Source: Eutrigla gurnardus
Lineage: Eukaryota > Chordata > Actinopteri > Perciformes > Triglidae
Reading direction: 5' to 3'
Assembly: GCA_963514095.1 (NCBI GenBank)
Contig: OY741277.1
Location: 9,811,137 to 9,875,136 of the forward strand
Length of the DNA stretch: 64,000 nt
Shown piece after piece: positions 50,693-63,692 of the stretch. Position 1 is the stretch's first letter; each line of letters opens with the position of its first letter. The translations under genes were made by a program, and so were the position numbers. The notes under the pieces are model-generated. The model was not told the origin of the DNA. It searched no databases and saw only the letters and a list, made by a program, of their open reading frames with translations.

Positions 50693-51392
50693 ATAGAGTG
50701 GTGAAGTCCCGCCCCTCCATTTCCGGGACATGGGTCCTCAAAAGCAAAAAAATATCAATGCGATTCAATGGGTAGATACAAATTATTTTCTGGTCCCGTT
50801 TGAATTGTGCCATGGATTTCACATATGTTCTTTGTGATATTTAAAGAAAATTTTTCACGCAAAGAAGACGACAATTAAGCGCGAAGAGTTTTGATAAAGT
50901 TAGGTTTTGTGTGAGCCGCTTTGTGAACTACAGCTCCTCGCTGTTCTCGTCGCGAATGATATACGTCACCACCCGCCGAGTCCGAAGTCCGCCGAGATGG
51001 CTGTTTCTCTGCTCCACTTCACCGCTTTTTTCCAAGGGCAGAATAAAAGTATCGAAAGGGGGGAGAACCACTATAAGTCGGGTCATGTGGAGAGCCTCAA
51101 CTTCGCCGATGGGGAGATGGCGATGACGTGACGTCACATACGCGACACAACATGTAGTCTTTATCATTGTGTTTTCTCAATGAATTTTAACTGAAGAATT
51201 GCACAATAAACGGTCAAACTCTTGACATGGAAAATTATAATTTAAGCCTATAAACAACATTTGTGTAATCCAAGGCATAACGACCGGGGGATCAGATAAT
51301 AATTATTTTCCGTCCATTGAACACCATTCATTTTTTTCGCTCCGAAAGGACCCATGGCGCCGTTACTTCCTGCTTCCGCTTCGGCACTCTAT
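50693..51392. mobile_element. non-autonomous DNA transposon with long imperfect terminal inverted repeats
   Basis: The left end starts ATAGAGTGGTGAAG and the right end, reverse-complemented, starts ATAGAGTGCCGAAG. Further matching blocks follow in the same order: CATGGGTCCT, GC(G)AAAAAAAT, TTCAATGG and AAATTATT-type sequence, over about 105 bp at each end. The body has CpG-rich sequence and a TGACGTCA at 51129-51136. No transposase coding. CCAGCT occurs close to both ends but not flush, so the target duplication is unresolved. Confidence 0.65.
51129..51136. promoter_or_regulatory. full CRE palindrome TGACGTCA
   Basis: Consensus CREB/ATF site TGACGTCA inside GATGACGTGACGTCACATAC, next to a TGACG half-site, within the inverted-repeat element. 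Function is untested. Confidence 0.4.
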
Positions 51393-54385
51393 ACCAGCTG
51401 GAATCTACAATGCAAAATAGAAACAAAACATATCGTTGACTTTGGTAGATGTACTTGTAAGATGACAACCAAAAAGGTGTGTTCCCCTCCCAGAAATAAT
51501 TCCCAGTGCGAACCCTCAGAACAATGCAGGCATGTTTTCTGTTCTTGAATCATGGCACCATCCTAAACCTAATTGCGATTCCCTCGTTCTCTCTGAATAT
51601 AGCACTTCTGACCATGCATGCATGCATGTATTCTATGGTGCATAATTGCATTTTCTGCCCTCTGGTTTTCTAGTATTATACCCAGATTTAGAAGTGATCA
51701 GGGCTTAGAGGTGTGTACTTTGGTACTTAGGAAACAGGACTTTCGTTAAGTCCTTCTTAATATGATTTTCAGCCTGCCAAGTTTGTTAGCATTCCGAAGA
51801 GTAAGCAAAATAAATCCCTTTCCCCTTTCCCCTCAAGTGGTCATATAGAACTCCAGCCCTTTTCTGATACCAGTTGAGTGCGTTACCTACAAGGCCCATT
51901 TCCTTTTGCTACAGATGATAATGATGCTACCTCCCAGCACAGCTTTATGTTCTTGACTAAGAAGAGGACAGTTCCTTTCTATCTTAAAGCATCAGCCATT
52001 TAAAGAGTCTATGTGCCACCAACAGGTGTAGTAAGGGTGGCGTCATGAGAAGGCCATTCCATCTAAGGCAGCCCTCTGGGGCGACCATTATAGCCAACTT
52101 GGGCACAAGCACAGTTGCTCCCAAGCTCCATCCATTCATCTATGCCATTGCATAACACCAGTCCTCCCAAGCAGCCCAATGAAATCCTCATCCAATTAGG
52201 CACTGTCCACGTTTCCAAAAGGCCTTTCTCTCATAGACTGGTGCTATTCAGCCTCCCCCGGCATGACATCAGGCCCTCTCTTATAGCCCCACTTTACGCT
52301 GCTGCTCTCAAATAATGAAAGCTGCCAATTAATGACTAATCAACATGTGCAACAAGCACATCCAGTGAGGAGTGACTACCATCTAATCTGCTGATTAAAA
52401 CAGAAGACAGAGATGCTCTGTTCCACTCTCCCTCCTGTCTTTCAGTGTTGTATTTCTGCAGAAACAACAGCCAGCCCACACACACAACCACACACACTCA
52501 TACTCCCAACAGCCTCATTTGAGAAGCTTGAACCATCACTGTTGGAATTATTGGCTGTTTTAATTTTAGCGTTACTTGATAAACTAGAAGGTTTGATCAG
52601 TGTTGTAATGTAATACCATGCAGTGTCTATTTAATCTTAATGGCATGCCATTTTCAAACTTTTTATTTACACATCCTAAGGGTTGCCTTCAGAGCTCAAG
52701 GCTGGTGGGAATCTCCAGCCCACAGTAGGCAGGCGACTTGTCTTTCCACCCACACCACTCCCACAACACAACAGCACATTTCTATAGGTCGCCTCGCCAT
52801 AGGAAGTTTTGATAACTCCCAGCATCGGGTTCAGTATTCTCACTTAAGGCGTCTGGCTAGTTTAAACATATACAGTAGAATAATTGACCTGCGCTCTCTT
52901 GGGGTTGGGTTACGGTCAGTACATTCACTTCAATGGGCTTTCCACAAGTCCCCGGACACAGAGTTGGATCTGTGCCATTTCTTGAATTAAGATGCTGATT
53001 ATGTTCTGGACTTGAGTGGTGCAGGATGAGGGTAGGGGGTTGGATTTGGGGGAGTGGGCGAGGGTTTAGAGGACAGGGCAGTAGCTGTGGCATTACAACG
53101 CAGCATGGGTCAACAGTGGGAATCAGCGGGATGAGAAGCTTGGATGGTTGATGCGGGTGTGGCACTTGAGGGAGGGATGCGACCAGCGTCGGGGACCTGT
53201 AGCGGCGATAGTGAATTTTGAACATTGCCATGTTTATTAGAGGAGCTTTAAATATGTGTTCTCATAAACAAGAAGAAGAGCCATGACCATATGTTGCTCT
53301 GTCATTCTGGCTAACCTATAACATCCTTCACCACTCATTTCACCTGTGATTGGACTGTTTACATTGTAGAAAAGGCTGCTCTAAACTAGCTATGAGTGAC
53401 TAAAATGTATCAAATGTATAGCTAGAGTTGTATAGTCAAATAAAAACCAGCTGCCAGCTGATAGCCACCGGCTTAACTGAGATATATTTGTCTCAATCAA
53501 CATATTTTTCATTTAAATTAAAATGTGAGAGTGTGTTTCTATATATAAGTATATGCAACCTTTGAGGACATAATACGCGTCCAGGAAATTACAGTAACTA
53601 CCATTAACTAGACATTTCTCTTTCACTTCTCTCTTTTTAATGATCACAGCATCTAAACATAGCTTATTAAAAAGCTGAGCGTCTGTGTCAATTTAAAAGA
53701 AAGTACGTACTATTTGCACAAATGTTCCCTGTGAGACGGGGCAGACAGATTTTTAATAGAGTTTAAGTGATCAGAGATTGATCAGGGAGCGACGAGACTC
53801 CCAACAGGAGGCTGGGATGGTTGTCTGCATGAGCGGGGCGTAATGGTCAGAAATCCTACAGGAGCAGTTGGATGTGAGATAGAAAAAACAGACCTGCAGA
53901 CCTCTACCCAAGGGAGCAGGAGATAAAACACTTTGTTCCCTGACACGACCTGACCCCTAGAAGCATAAAAAAGTGCCCTTTTGACCTTATGATACCTAAG
54001 TAGGAAGCTTACAATCAGTGTGTGTTGTGTTTGTGTTATACACACACACACATTCTGCCATATGTTCCTCACTCTTCTTTCAACACCAGCCACCCTATCC
54101 CTGGCTGGCCCACAAATCAATCCATTTGGCGAGGTCGGGGTCCGCTATATTGCATGTTTTTTCACCCGAGTGGCCTATATGGAAAGAATGTGCTCCCTGC
54201 ATTCCAAAGATGACTGAGCGGAGCTGAACAGCGCCGTGTTTAGCTGGGTCCAGTCCAGTCAGCCCGAGTCAGGTTAACTGGGATGAACATATTTTAGTAT
54301 TGTATACACAGGGAAAATGGTTGACACAGCTGCGCTGTACAGATGCTGCCGTCAAACACGGTGGAGTTTCGGTTTATGGTTACCT

Positions 54386-54560
54386 CGGGCTGGGCGGTAA
54401 TTCAATACGATCATTTTAATGGAATCATATCATGGTGGAATCAGAAATTGAGATATCAAGACATTTCTCAGAAAATCTTATCATTTTGTATTCATTGATT
54501 TAACAACGTTTACTTTAATACTGCAGTACTGAGGTCAAAACATGCAAATACATAAATCAA
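54386..54560. mobile_element. possible hAT-type repeat fragment
   Basis: CGGGCTGGGCGGTAATTCAATACGATC resembles the GGGCTGGGCGATAT... end of a widespread fish hAT family, followed by ATATC/GATATC-rich sequence. No matching right end was found. Confidence 0.35.
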
Positions 54561-55069
54561 AAGTGCAAACAGTGCTGCATTACTCAAGCACAATCAGTTT
54601 TCCTCCATCTTGATTTGATTTTTGCGCCCCCCTCCTGATGCCCAGGCAGTATATCCTGGGCGTCTGCTTCTGGGCCCTGACTGCCACCAGCTGAAAACAG
54701 CCTTCTCTGCATTGACTCACAACTCATATCTCCTGCCTGTATTCATCATAAATATAAAAAACTAGCTACTATAATTTCTATAAAGCAAGTGTTTATCATA
54801 AGATTTCTAAAATAATTGTATCATGATAATTCCAAGTTATTAATAATAATATAATAACAATAATAATTCAAACGCTGATCTACAGTGTGTCACAAATGGG
54901 ACACATGTGCTTGCAGATCTGCGTTTTCAAGCCTCCGTAGTTACACAGCATGCGTTATCTTACACTTCTGTTCATAAACTTCAACTTTTCTCTAACTTAC
55001 TTGTCTGCAAAGGTGGGCATTGGGGGTTTTAGAAACATTACTGATGTCGGGAACAGAAACTCTGTGTCA

Positions 55070-55540
55070 ACAGTCAGCAGCAGTGAGCGAGCGCTGGGTT
55101 TGCACCGGCCACTGAAGCGCCGCCGAAGCGCTGCAAAGCAGCGCGCCCATGAAAATAATTTTGTTTGTTTGTGTGTTTGTTTGTTTTCATCTCTTTACTC
55201 TGTTTAGATACACAAATATGATCGCATTTGTCAATTGCGGTATTTTATTTTGAAAATTGCTTTTTTGAAAATGGAATGTTTCTTTGTGTCACTTCCTGCG
55301 AGAATTGACGCCATCGCTCGTGGCTCGCCCACAAAAAAGACCAGACGGTGAAACGATCGCTGCACGGCACGAGACGGCCCCGTAGGATTGCGGTGCTTCG
55401 CGTCTGGTCTGAACTTCACTATCGGTTAACAAGGGCGCCGAAAGGAAGTGGGCTCCCTTCCGCGGCTATTGGCGGCACTTCGGCGGCCTGTGTGAACATT
55501 TGGAGCGTTCTGGTGGCCCGGACGGTTTTAAAAGTACGTC
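55070..55540. mobile_element. CpG-rich possible DNA-transposon remnant
   Basis: GAAGCGCCGCCGAAGCGCTG near 55113 and GGCACTTCGGCGGCC near 55473 are related in inverted orientation (both contain CTTCGGCGGC on one strand or the other). The block is CpG-rich against an AT-rich background and has no coding potential that I recognise. Confidence 0.35.
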
Positions 55541-56107
55541 TGGGCCATTTATATTGTCGACCCCTGTATCGTTATCGAGATATGAAATTACCGATATCAA
55601 GATTTTAGCCGTATCACTCAGTCCTGCAACGAAGGTTCTACCTGTTAAATTCCAATTTAACCAGGACAGCTACTTCCTGGATTAGCAGAGACAGAGAGAG
55701 AGACCATGAGACAGACAAGCCACCAAACCAGCACAGCAGGCAGATGGGTTTTTAAAAAATCAATTGAACTCATGTGTAGTGCAGCTGATTTATTTCAGGT
55801 TTAGCCTACAGTTTGTGAGGTTAAAAGTTAAATATATATCAATTTGGCATTCATTTTGGACTCTTTGGAAAATCTTAAGGGAGGGAAACTGCTATAACCC
55901 GTTATTCAATATGGGAGGAAGCTGTGGCCTAAATAATCTATTTGAAAAAAATCTATTGAAAAACAATGAAAGTTGATATACACAATTCTAAATGTATATT
56001 TTATCTGTATTTTATTTGTAAAGCAACATTTGTACTAACTTGCGTCTGAAAGTTTGTTTTAGCTTTGCGAACCCTTATCCCTTCTTGGATCAGTAGTCAT
56101 GAGTTAT

Positions 56108-56900
56108 TAGGGGTGGGGGGGGGGGGGTGTCGATTCTTAGATGCATCGCGATGAGGACGTGGACGATTCTGAATCGATTCACAACTGTCAAAAACCTATT
56201 GTTTTTATTCAGTATTGTTTTGCAAAAGGTGGAACTTGGAAATGCAGGGCCCCGACAGTCTGTGGCGTTGCAAATAACGGAGACACGGCTGAGAGAGAAA
56301 TCCGTGCGGCACCCGCTGCATTTACACGGATAATGTTTCATCATTCATGGCTGAAATAAACACTATTACTGCTTTGTACATGTTGTGGAAGTCCCTGATA
56401 TACCGGGAAACTAAACGGTGTCCTGTCTGAGTTTATACCTTTACCCGGAGGGGGATCTATGAACCTCATAGAGCTATCAAAAACCACGTTGTGATTTAAT
56501 TACAATTTTCGGATAAAGAATATGCCGAAGTAACGACAATTAGTAAAAAGTCCTAAGTCATGGTTTGTAAAGTCTGTCCGTTAAGACGATACGAAAAAAT
56601 GCTTGTTTTGGCATTCGGATGCTAAGCTAGGCTAACACCGTAGCTGCTACGTAAACACTGAACATAACATCGTCTCGGCGTAAATACGGCAGCGACCTTG
56701 TTGTTTGTTCCACCGACAGTCTCTGGTTTTACTCCTAGTGTGTTCGATCTCTGTATGAAACGTAAGTCTACTTGTGACAAGAAAAGCCTTTTCTTTAAGT
56801 GTTTTAAGAAGTGACTAGCAAACTCTGAGTAGCAAACTCCTATTTATTTATTTTTTTAAATCATGCATGGAAATGTACACAAACATTTTTTTCGAATCGT
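56108..56900. mobile_element. probable hAT-type remnant beginning at poly-G tract
   Basis: A 13-bp G run (56115-56127) is followed by TCGATTCTTAGATGCATCGC and GATTCTGAATCGATTC, a signature of fish hAT ends. GAATCGTTGACC near 56893 may be the opposite end. No coding frame of note and no target duplication confirmed. Confidence 0.4.
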
Positions 56901-59900
56901 TGACCTCTGAACCTCACTCTTGGTATTGGTTGCAAGCAGAGGCGCAGCCCTGCAGCCCCTGAAGTCCTCTTAACATCCATCTTTGGTCCGATGAGCTGGT
57001 CAGCCACTGATCCACCCTGCAAAAGAGGAGAACTGTTCAGGGAAATGTCTCGACTGTTTCAATTAGGCTTTACTTTAAATAGCCCGGGGTTCTGGTGATC
57101 CCAGGCCTCGCCTCTGGCTTCTCTGTAGGGCTTAGCACCTCGGGATGTTAAAGCTGGACCCTTGAGATGTAAGCATATATATCAGCACATTAACCTCAAG
57201 ACAGCATGGAAGCCCACCAGTCGTCCAACAGCAGCTATACTGTTCCACCTTGCATTTGTTATATTATATTATAGATATTATGCATTCTTCTCAAACTGAA
57301 GTTTAGTTCACATCAAGTAAGACTCATCATTTATGTGTTGTACAGTATGTTACACTTATACGTTCGTATGTACACTCACTCGCACTTATACAGTTGACTG
57401 AAACTGACGTTTGAGTAAAGGAAAGTCATATCTGCATAATTGTCTTAGTATTTATGGCTTATTGGCTCAAGGGCGGTGTCATATAATATCACATTTTCTA
57501 GCTCATTAAGTGTAAATCGCATATATAGCATAAATGTTGTCCATTTTGCTAAGTGTACATTATCATCAGGAGTTAAAGCAATTTGAAGCTGTCTTGAAGG
57601 AGTGTTTGTGTGAAACGCAGGCATGTGACACTTCTTCCTTCTTCACAAAGACCGTGTGTGCATATTGGTTTCCTTTCAGATTTAGCACCCCAACTTAAAA
57701 GATTATGTAGGTAATGCACTAATAACACCAGTATGGACTAAAAATAATATAAGCTGCATATTAAATATTTCCCACACCATCAGGTGGATGTCGTACAACC
57801 CCGGAGCAGAACACCTCGGGTAGACTGCCGTGTATTGGCTGGGAAGTCTCAGCCCGGATAGTGCCGGAACGGATTTATGATTCATGATGGGCATTATTAA
57901 GGCCCTTGCGTTTGAAGTCCACCACCTAACATTCTCCCTCATGCAAGTTTGAGCAAAAATCACTTTAATGAATCCAGATGCCGTCACCTCACCGCTGGGT
58001 ACGGCCGCCATACCCCAAAGCCCCCCTCCCTTTCTAGTGTGGCGACACTGTCCGGGTAATTGCACTGTCAAGGTCAGAGATGGTTAGGTTTCAGTGCACT
58101 GTTCAAGTGGAAGAAATCGAATCAAAGGGCTCTGAGAGGGTCTAATCTCTGCACTGGAATGGCTTTGATTGTGTCAGGGAGCAATTAAGCATAGGTGCGT
58201 GTGTGTTTGGTCAATATATCAGTCACTGAGAGTCACCGTGGCACGTATGAGCACTTTGAAACTCGGTTTTGTGAGGTATTTTAATGCTACATGGAACGCC
58301 TGAGCCTTTTCCCATGTTTTATCACGCACAGATGAAGCAGAATTTACACCAGCGATGTTGAAAGGCCACACATTTAATTCATCGGGATTTAATGTTTACT
58401 ATTTTAATCCTCTCAAAACGAAAGTGGCAGTTTTTGATCGCGGAGCCACAACCGTTTCATTTAGCTTCTAATGTAGTTGAAGTCTGCTGGTGTCCCTCCC
58501 GCACAACCCTCCTGACTCCGGAGATCGAGTAAACATACAGTTCAGCCGCGGCTCCTGCAGTCAGCCGGTGTGTGGAGCCTAATGAGGGGCCGCACGGACA
58601 GTTTAGGCTGATGTTAATTTGTTTTGTTTTTGTTGTAAACTGTGTGTCTGTAAATAATGTGTAAATGACGAGCTGTCCTTGCATGCCAGCCGGCCGGGGC
58701 CACACACATGGTCCGACAGAAACACACACACACACACGTACGCTCATTACAAACAAAACCTTTCAGCGGCCCGAGTGATCGTGCTGCCAACTTCTTTGTT
58801 TAGTATGCATTCATGGTTTGGTCATTATTTGCGAGCCCAATTTTGGGGGTTTCAAAAAACTTGTTTCATTTTTAGGTCTTTAAAGCGGAAAGGGGAAGCT
58901 CCGGCTGACGGTTTTATTTATCACATCGGCTGACACGATTTTCAGTGTGACACGCATCTTGTCGTAGATGGGAAAACCACAGAACGTATGGCAGCCTATT
59001 TGAAGAGCATCTATTCCTGTTTGTTTTGAAGCCAGAATCGAGCCTCGAGCGTTTCAAACTCGTCCAAGATGGAGGTTTGTCCTGGGTTACAGACTATAGA
59101 TGAGATTGTAGCACATAAAGTAGAAGTGTCTTGTGATTTACTCAAATGTTCTCTCTTGCAGTCTTAAGGGGTTAGTACACTGCATCAGAAGTGCCTGTCA
59201 GATGGTCCGATGGCTTAAAAGTTAGAAGGTTTATTGCAATTCAACCGTGTATCCAGTCTGGTAGTTGACTCGACTGGAGGCCGAGTGGTCCAGTCTGACT
59301 AGTCTTTAAGAGACGACAACATGCACAACTCTGTAAACACAAGCAGAGCTTCTCAAAGTCCCTGAAAACGCCTAGAAACCGAGGCTTTACACACCTACGC
59401 ACAGCCACATATGTGCAGCACGTGTAAACATCCCCACACACACACATACACACTCTGGGGGCCGCAAGGGCAGCCCGCTCGCGGCCGCGAATGCAAACAC
59501 AAGATAATATTAGCCGTCTATAAAATGGCAAGTCATATTTTTAAAATACCAACGCGGGGTCGTGAACTGCGGCATAAAAGACCGTCACAGTTGTGAGCTT
59601 GAGCTGCTCCGCTCCAAATACACAGTGGGCTCTAACTTAAGACCTGGAAGGGTGCCTGCAGGGTATTTTTGGGTTGGTGTTTGCAGGTGTTTATTCAGCG
59701 GCAGCCGTGCCAAGAGGTTAATAGGATACCCACTTTAAGAAGTTCAAATAGACGAAAATCCCATGTTGTTGAGTTTGTGGTTATTTTGACCCAAGGATGG
59801 CCGGCAGGGAGGCACAATATGGCAGAAAAACACCTTGAAAGTCCCCTGAGGTACAACTTCTACTGCAGCGATGTTTATTTACATAGACATCCAAGTATGG

Positions 59901-60530
59901 GGGAGTATGGTGAGATTGACAGTTTGGTTGCAGTCGGTAAATGACTTTTTAGAGTCCTCCAGCTCCATTATAGAGAATTCCATAAGGTGCATGACTTCTT
60001 TTTGGCAGACATCTATTTACTTAACAGTGCTGCAGTGGTAGTGCAAAGTTCAATCAGACGTTTTATCATCCAAATACAAGCCTTTATAATCATCTCAAAT
60101 TCATGCACTTTGCACTGGAATTGACTGATGTGAGTCTCGTGACCAAGAAGTTCATTTTTCTACCAATGTCAAAATAATTGGTCATACTGCGACACATTTT
60201 TACCGATGTGATATCAGCACATGTTACAGGTGTGGGACAGCAGGAGGAACATCTGTAGATTTAGAATACGATTCAATTATGCTTCACAATTTATAACCAA
60301 CCACTGTTCCTCCCTCTTTGCTTGTTGATGTTGTTTACTGTAGGTCTATGTGGGTTAAGAAGTGCTCTGTGCTATATCCGTCTCCTCAGAACCTAGACTC
60401 CATCTTCCTTTCCCTCTGCCATCCTCCTCTCCTTCCTTCACACTTCCTCTCTTGGACCTTGTCACCCTCCCCCTTGTTCCTTTTGTAGTTTTCCACTAAC
60501 TTCCATTTGTCTGCTCTTCTTCCTCTGCAG

Positions 60531-60655
60531 GTTTTGCTTGTCCATCTTGTATCCAAACTGACCCGACCAAGCAAATTGTACACAAGAGCTGAGACACACA
60601 AAACATGGCGGTGGCTGGGTGTCCGGATTATTTCCTGCATCATCCAAATTATCAG
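60531..60655 (+). CDS. grb10: GRB10 first coding exon (SH2 adaptor, N-terminus); CDS 60605-60655
   Basis: Acceptor CCTCTGCAG, 74 bases of 5' UTR, then ATG at 60605 in the context AAACATGGCG, encoding MAVAGCPDYFLHHPNYQ and ending CAG|GTAAAT. I recall MALAGCPDSFLHHPYYQ as the start of human GRB10; 14 of 17 residues agree. GRB10 is a cytosolic adaptor with RA, PH, BPS and SH2 domains that binds activated insulin and IGF1 receptors and dampens signalling. Only this exon is in the window; the domain-coding exons lie downstream. Teleosts may have two copies (a/b) and I cannot tell which this is. Exits in phase 0. Confidence 0.88.
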
Positions 60656-61251
60656 GTAAATGGCAATTTCCTATTGTAGGTTCTACCATACTAAGTAAAA
60701 CATCTATCTTTAAGCAGAATCCATACTACTTTAACAGCTCAGCTGTTATTTGTAGAGATGAGATGCTACCATTTAAGACTAGAGGGAAACAGCCAAGAAG
60801 ACTTGTGTGTAAAGCCAGACTACTGATGTCATTGGTTAATTGTCATTCCTACATTTCTAAACTGTGCCATCCAGTTACATTGGATCCTCGCCCAGCACTG
60901 AACTTGACCTGTTCATCTGCAGGCCATGGCTAACTCAGACAGTTTGGTAAATGAAACATCAGATTTAGCAAAAATCAATATGTGACAATCAATGTTGATA
61001 TTGTGGCCACAAAGGTATATAAAAATAAAGAAATGTATGGGAAATGGAGTATTGTTAACCAGGCTTGTGAATAAGGAGATGAATTGTGAAACAGAAAGCT
61101 TGTTCATATAGGAGATTAGAGATAAAGGCCTCTAAACATTATTGGTGTGTCCTGCTGATGTGTTATTGAGTTCACAAGGTCGCTCTTGACGTCTGACATC
61201 AGGTTTTAGGTTTGGTAGATTTGTTTACATCAGCCTCCGCAGGTCAAATGA

Positions 61252-62246
61252 CTTCCAAATAGGGCTGCAACGATTCATCGAGTTACTCGATTAACTCGAT
61301 TATGAAAATTCCTCGAGGCAAAACATCTGCCTCGAAGCCTCGTTAAATTCCTATGACGTGCCTATGTGCAGGGATCCGATTGTTCCACACGGACCGTTGT
61401 TTAGGAAGCACACCAGCGCGTCATACACGGTCATTCATTCTGAATTTAGTTGGCGCGATGGCGGAAAGTCAGCCTCAGAATGTCCGTAAACGACAGAGAG
61501 TATCGGGGCTAAACAACGGTATCCTGCTTGCCCATGTGAGCGATTTATTTCTGACAACAAAACGAATGCGTAAAGTAGTAAAATGTGTGACTAGATGTCT
61601 CCTCGTCTCCGTGGCGCATTTATCCGTTTTGTTTATGTATATCGATCACTTCTCATCCGCCATCTTGCGAGTGACGTATAGAGTTACGTTTATGCATCGG
61701 ACGCTCGTATTGGCTCCCGTAGCAGCTTTTACAGCCAATCGGAAAGCCTGATTTACGCTTGGCTGTGAGTTGTTGTGTTTGCCCAAACGGACGGAGGAGT
61801 TCAAAGCAGAGAAAAGAATGGTCAAACAGTTACTGTAGTGATAGAGAAAGCTAAATACATAAATGGCACAGAAGAAGTACACTATATACACACATATTTA
61901 GGGCAGGGAGAGGAAAGGGCCATTGCTGGCAAAACAAAACGTAAATTAAATGTTATCCATGTTTTATCCAAGTTGATTTAACTGTATTGTTGTTAAATTC
62001 TCACTGGCACTTAATAAATGGGCTTAGTTTTGGAGCCAAATTTTGTAGTTGGAATGAATACCTCTGTTTATTTTTTTTTAGAAATGCTTGATCATTTTAC
62101 AGCCACATCATTTTCGTTATGCATTATTTGTTTTGGTTGTTTAAAAACGCAATTTTTTTTTTATCCGATTCCTCGATTAATCGATCGATAAAGTGCTAAA
62201 TTAATCGATTACAAAAAGAATCGATAGCTGCAGCCCTACTTCCAAA
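61252..62246. mobile_element. hAT-type non-autonomous transposon with 8-bp target duplication
   Basis: Element 61260-62238 (979 bp). The left end is TAGGGCTGCAACGATTC and the right end GAATCGATAGCTGCAGCCCTA, giving imperfect inverted repeats starting TAGGGCTGCA. It is flanked by CTTCCAAA at 61252-61259 and again at 62239-62246, an exact 8-bp duplication typical of hAT. CGATTAATCGAT-type palindromes lie just inside both ends. Within it, ATGGCGGAAAGTCAGCC (61458) begins a short open frame (MAESQPQNVRKRQRVS...) that could be a relic of a transposase N-terminus; the catalytic region is missing. Confidence 0.92.
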
Positions 62247-62429
62247 CATTTGTATTAGGGCAGTAGCACTTTTGGCATGATCAGAAGCCAGTCTGTTGTT
62301 TGCTTGTCATCTGGGCCATGGCTTTATGTACGACCTTTGACCTCAGAGCTAGTGGACAGAGAGTTCAGCCTGCTGGAGTCTCCCAGATCTCTACAGCTTA
62401 GAGAGAGACGGACACAAGATTCACGTGAG

Positions 62430-62431
<2 letters not shown>

Positions 62432-62488
<57 letters not shown>
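62432..62488. repeat. (CT)n microsatellite
   Basis: About 57 bp of TC repeats. Confidence 0.97.
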
Positions 62489-62491
<3 letters not shown>

Positions 62492-63692
62492 GTCTTATCA
62501 TTTCAATGATTTTAATGGAAATGAAGTCAACAACAATCACACTTTTTTATTCAGCACTCATGGACTCCTTTAAAAAGGTATAAATAAAGTATATGTACTG
62601 AGGAATCATTTAGTTCTCTAATCTTTGCTAGAGGTTTAGATGGGTGCAACCGGGAGTTCAGTATAAAGACCTTAATGTACACACTCTAGTTTACAGACAC
62701 ACACACAGACGCACACTCGCCTGGCTGTTTGCAAAGCATCCAGCTATAACAGATGTACCTTGACTGCTGCCTGACTTGCTGAATGAGAAAATCCATTCAC
62801 TGTGAAATTCCAGGGTTATGGAAGATTTTCCCCCCGATAAAAATGCAGCAGCAATTCAAAACAGATGCAAGATAACATTCATACTAAACTCAAGGAATTA
62901 TATCGTCACCTTAATCTTGTCTCTGTTGTATGACTGGCGAACAAATGATATGTGCAAAGCAAGGCAAATCTAATGTGTTAAAACTGGATTGGTAATGGCA
63001 GAATGGTAGCTGATTAAATAACCCTTGGTCCAGAAAGTACCAATAAGATGTTTTATAATAAGAAAATGTAAAACTAAAATGCTGTGTCACCACGGCTCAA
63101 GGAATTTCTGTATGTCAAAAAAATAATACTGCCACGTATAAAGGTTAAGCTTCTCCAAATCTAAGGTAGATCACTGAATAAACAAGCAGAGTCCAGCATA
63201 ATGTTTGCCATGAGAGAGCCTGAGATAGCCGTATTTTTATGTGGGACTAAACATTAACAAGATTTGTGTGGCGTTTCCAGTTATCAACCTTTATTTCCAG
63301 GTATCAGAAGATTGCAATAGTTTTGCTAGATCTTTTTTAGATCTAGATCTTTTTTTTTTTATGTTATGCTTTTGTAAGAGGATAATTTCACAGAAATCAT
63401 GTGTCAGTGTGGACGTGGCGTTAAGGTTATGGTGACTAAGTTGATTTTGCAGCTACAGAGTTTTCCTTGATTATCCAGTTTTTTCCAGATCAGGGCCATG
63501 ATGTGGAAATCCTCCCAGCAAGCATTCTGTACATATCCCTGCATTTATCGGCAGAATATATCTGAATGTCTTTCGGCAGGGTAGGCACAATAACCAGGAG
63601 AGGAATGATATACTACGGTTAAATAATACATTTTCTGATACTTTTTATATTTGTATGTACAGCATATATTTTGGGTTTATGATGCTAAACAG

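Larger units (their letters stand above)
46706..60530 (+). other. grb10: presumed grb10 first intron (13.8 kb)
   Basis: CpG-rich to about 47,150, then ordinary AT-rich intronic sequence. Contents: poly-C at 49736-49751, a long-TIR element (50693-51392), possible repeat fragments at 54386-54560, 55070-55540 and 56108-56900, and homeobox-motif-rich single-copy-looking segments near 52220-52375 and 57870-58220. A second donor-like CCGAG|GTCAGT at 47022 could mark an alternative first exon. Mammalian GRB10 also has large 5' introns. Confidence 0.5.

Noticed and set aside
52857..53231. Minus-strand 124-codon open frame rich in Pro/His
   Set aside because: Could be a retroelement scrap, but I recognise no domain and no flanking structure supports a gene.
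62343..62424. Possible grb10 exon encoding LVDREFSLLESPRSLQLRERRTQDS before GTGAGA
   Set aside because: The natural TCAG acceptor gives phase 1, which does not join the phase-0 exit of the exon at 60655; an alternative AG two bases on is weak. No similarity to GRB10 was recognised.
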